From: Pseudomonadota bacterium
Lineage (GTDB): Bacteria; Pseudomonadota; Alphaproteobacteria; Rhodospirillales; Magnetospirillaceae
DNA: 6,287 nucleotides
Assembly: GCA_023426365.1 (NCBI GenBank)
Contig: JAFAAW010000145.1
Coordinates: 1-6,287, forward strand
Direction: 5' to 3'
Shown: positions 5,575-6,287 of the stretch, in pieces
Layout of the letters: every line of letters begins with the position of its first letter
How positions within the stretch are numbered: the first letter of the stretch is position 1
Translations under genes and position numbers: made by a program
The notes under the pieces: model-generated
What the model was told of the DNA's origin: nothing
The model's database searches: none
The model's input: the letters and a program-made list of their open reading frames with translations, nothing else

Positions 5575-6287
5575 TCAGCGCCGCTGCTGCGCCGCCATCT
5601 GGGCGTCCACCGCGGCCAGCGCGGTGACGTTGACGATGTTGCGCACGGTGGCCGACGGCGTGAGGATGTGGGCCGGCAGGCGGGCGCCCATCAGGATGGG
5701 GCCGACGCTCATGCCCTCGCCCAACGCCTTGATCAGGTTGAACGAGATGTTGGCGGCATCCAGGTTGGGCATGACCAGCAGGTTGGCCTGCCCCCTCAGG
5801 CGGGAATTGGGGAAGATGCGGCCGCGAATGTCCTCGGACAGCGCGGCGTCGCCGTGCATCTCGCCTTCCACCTCCAGATAGGGGGCGCGTTCGTGCAGCA
5901 TGGCCAGCGCGTCGCGCATCTTGGCCGCCGAGGTGGAACGGTGCGACCCGAAATTGGAGTGGCTGAGCAGCGCCACCTTGGGTTCGATGCCGAAGCGGCG
6001 CACTTCCTCGGCCGCCAGCAGGGTGGTTTCCACGATCTGCTCGGGGGTGGGGTCGGCGGTCACGTAGGTGTCGCAGATGAAGAACGTGCCCTGCGGCATG
6101 ATCAGCAGGCTCATGGCCGCCGGCACTTTGACGTCGTCGCGCAGGCCGATGACGTCCGAAATGTGGCTCAGATGCTTTTCATAGCGGCCGATGGTGCCGC
6201 AGATCAGGGCGTCGGCCTCGCCGCGCTGGACCATGAGGGCGCCGATCACCGTGGTGCGGGTGCGGATCACCGTCTGGGCGTAATCGG
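5575..6287 (-). CDS. maeB: NADP-dependent malic enzyme, C-terminal phosphotransacetylase-like domain (5' end missing)
   Basis: MaeB oxidatively decarboxylates malate to pyruvate plus CO2 with reduction of NADP, supplying pyruvate and NADPH for growth on C4 acids. Only the last 236 residues are in the window; the gene enters from the right edge in frame. This part is the phosphate acetyl/butyryltransferase-like domain fused to the malic enzyme, known in E. coli and rhizobial enzymes to mediate control by acetyl-CoA. Visible family motifs (fragment numbering) are GEADALICGT (22-31), DTYVTADPTPEQI (72-84), EEVRRFGIEPKVALLSHSNF (93-112), GEMHGDAALS (141-150), LVMPNLDAANI (170-180) and VGPILMG (194-200), ending in TPSATVRNIVNVTALAAVDA. 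The C-terminus matches the MaeB type rather than free-standing Pta. The catalytic malic and NAD(P)-binding domains lie outside the window and are not verified. The stop is followed by a hairpin repeat. Confidence 0.88.
   Translation of the reverse strand, partial: DYAQTVIRTRTTVIGALMVQRGEADALICGTIGRYEKHLSHISDVIGLRDDVKVPAAMSLLIMPQGTFFICDTYVTADPTPEQIVETTLLAAEEVRRFGIEPKVALLSHSNFGSHRSTSAAKMRDALAMLHERAPYLEVEGEMHGDAALSEDIRGRIFPNSRLRGQANLLVMPNLDAANISFNLIKALGEGMSVGPILMGARLPAHILTPSATVRNIVNVTALAAVDAQMAAQQRR

Overview
The window is strongly GC-rich, with codons ending almost entirely in G or C. It holds five protein-coding genes on both strands and several short palindromic intergenic repeats. The protein set suggests an alphaproteobacterium, probably of the Rhodospirillales/Magnetospirillum type: an alphaproteobacterial-style UvrD with a Tudor-like tail, PrmA, a MaeB-type malic enzyme, and ATGCCCGGGCTTG-type hairpin repeats. 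That placement is inference from sequence style; no rRNA or other marker is present.

Left to right: (1) 1-1222, minus strand, an ArsB/SLC13-type anion permease whose last few codons lie beyond the left edge. (2) 1223-1315, a 93-bp divergent promoter region with a LexA-box-like sequence over the likely uvrD -10. (3) 1316-3598, plus strand, uvrD, a complete superfamily 1A DNA helicase with all motifs. (4) 3599-3661, a short gap with a 20-bp perfect palindrome. (5) 3662-4561, plus strand, prmA, the ribosomal protein L11 methyltransferase. (6) 4562-4757, the convergent gap, filled by a 26-bp tandem repeat that begins inside the 3' end of prmA, followed by a long interrupted inverted repeat. (7) 4758-5459, minus strand, an RluA-family pseudouridine synthase. 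(8) 5460-5574, two copies of one hairpin repeat in opposite orientation. (9) 5575-6287, minus strand, the C-terminal phosphotransacetylase-like part of maeB, cut by the right edge.

The genes do not form one pathway. uvrD (DNA repair), prmA and the RluA-family enzyme (modification of the translation machinery) and maeB (malate to pyruvate) are ordinary housekeeping functions. uvrD and prmA are co-directional and may share a transcript. maeB and the pseudouridine synthase are co-directional but separated by the paired hairpins. I see no defence system, mobile gene cluster, CRISPR or RNA gene. What merits a second look is in the non-coding DNA: the tandem array seeded from the prmA tail with structure-preserving changes, the covarying paired hairpins, and the possible SOS control with a leaderless start at uvrD.
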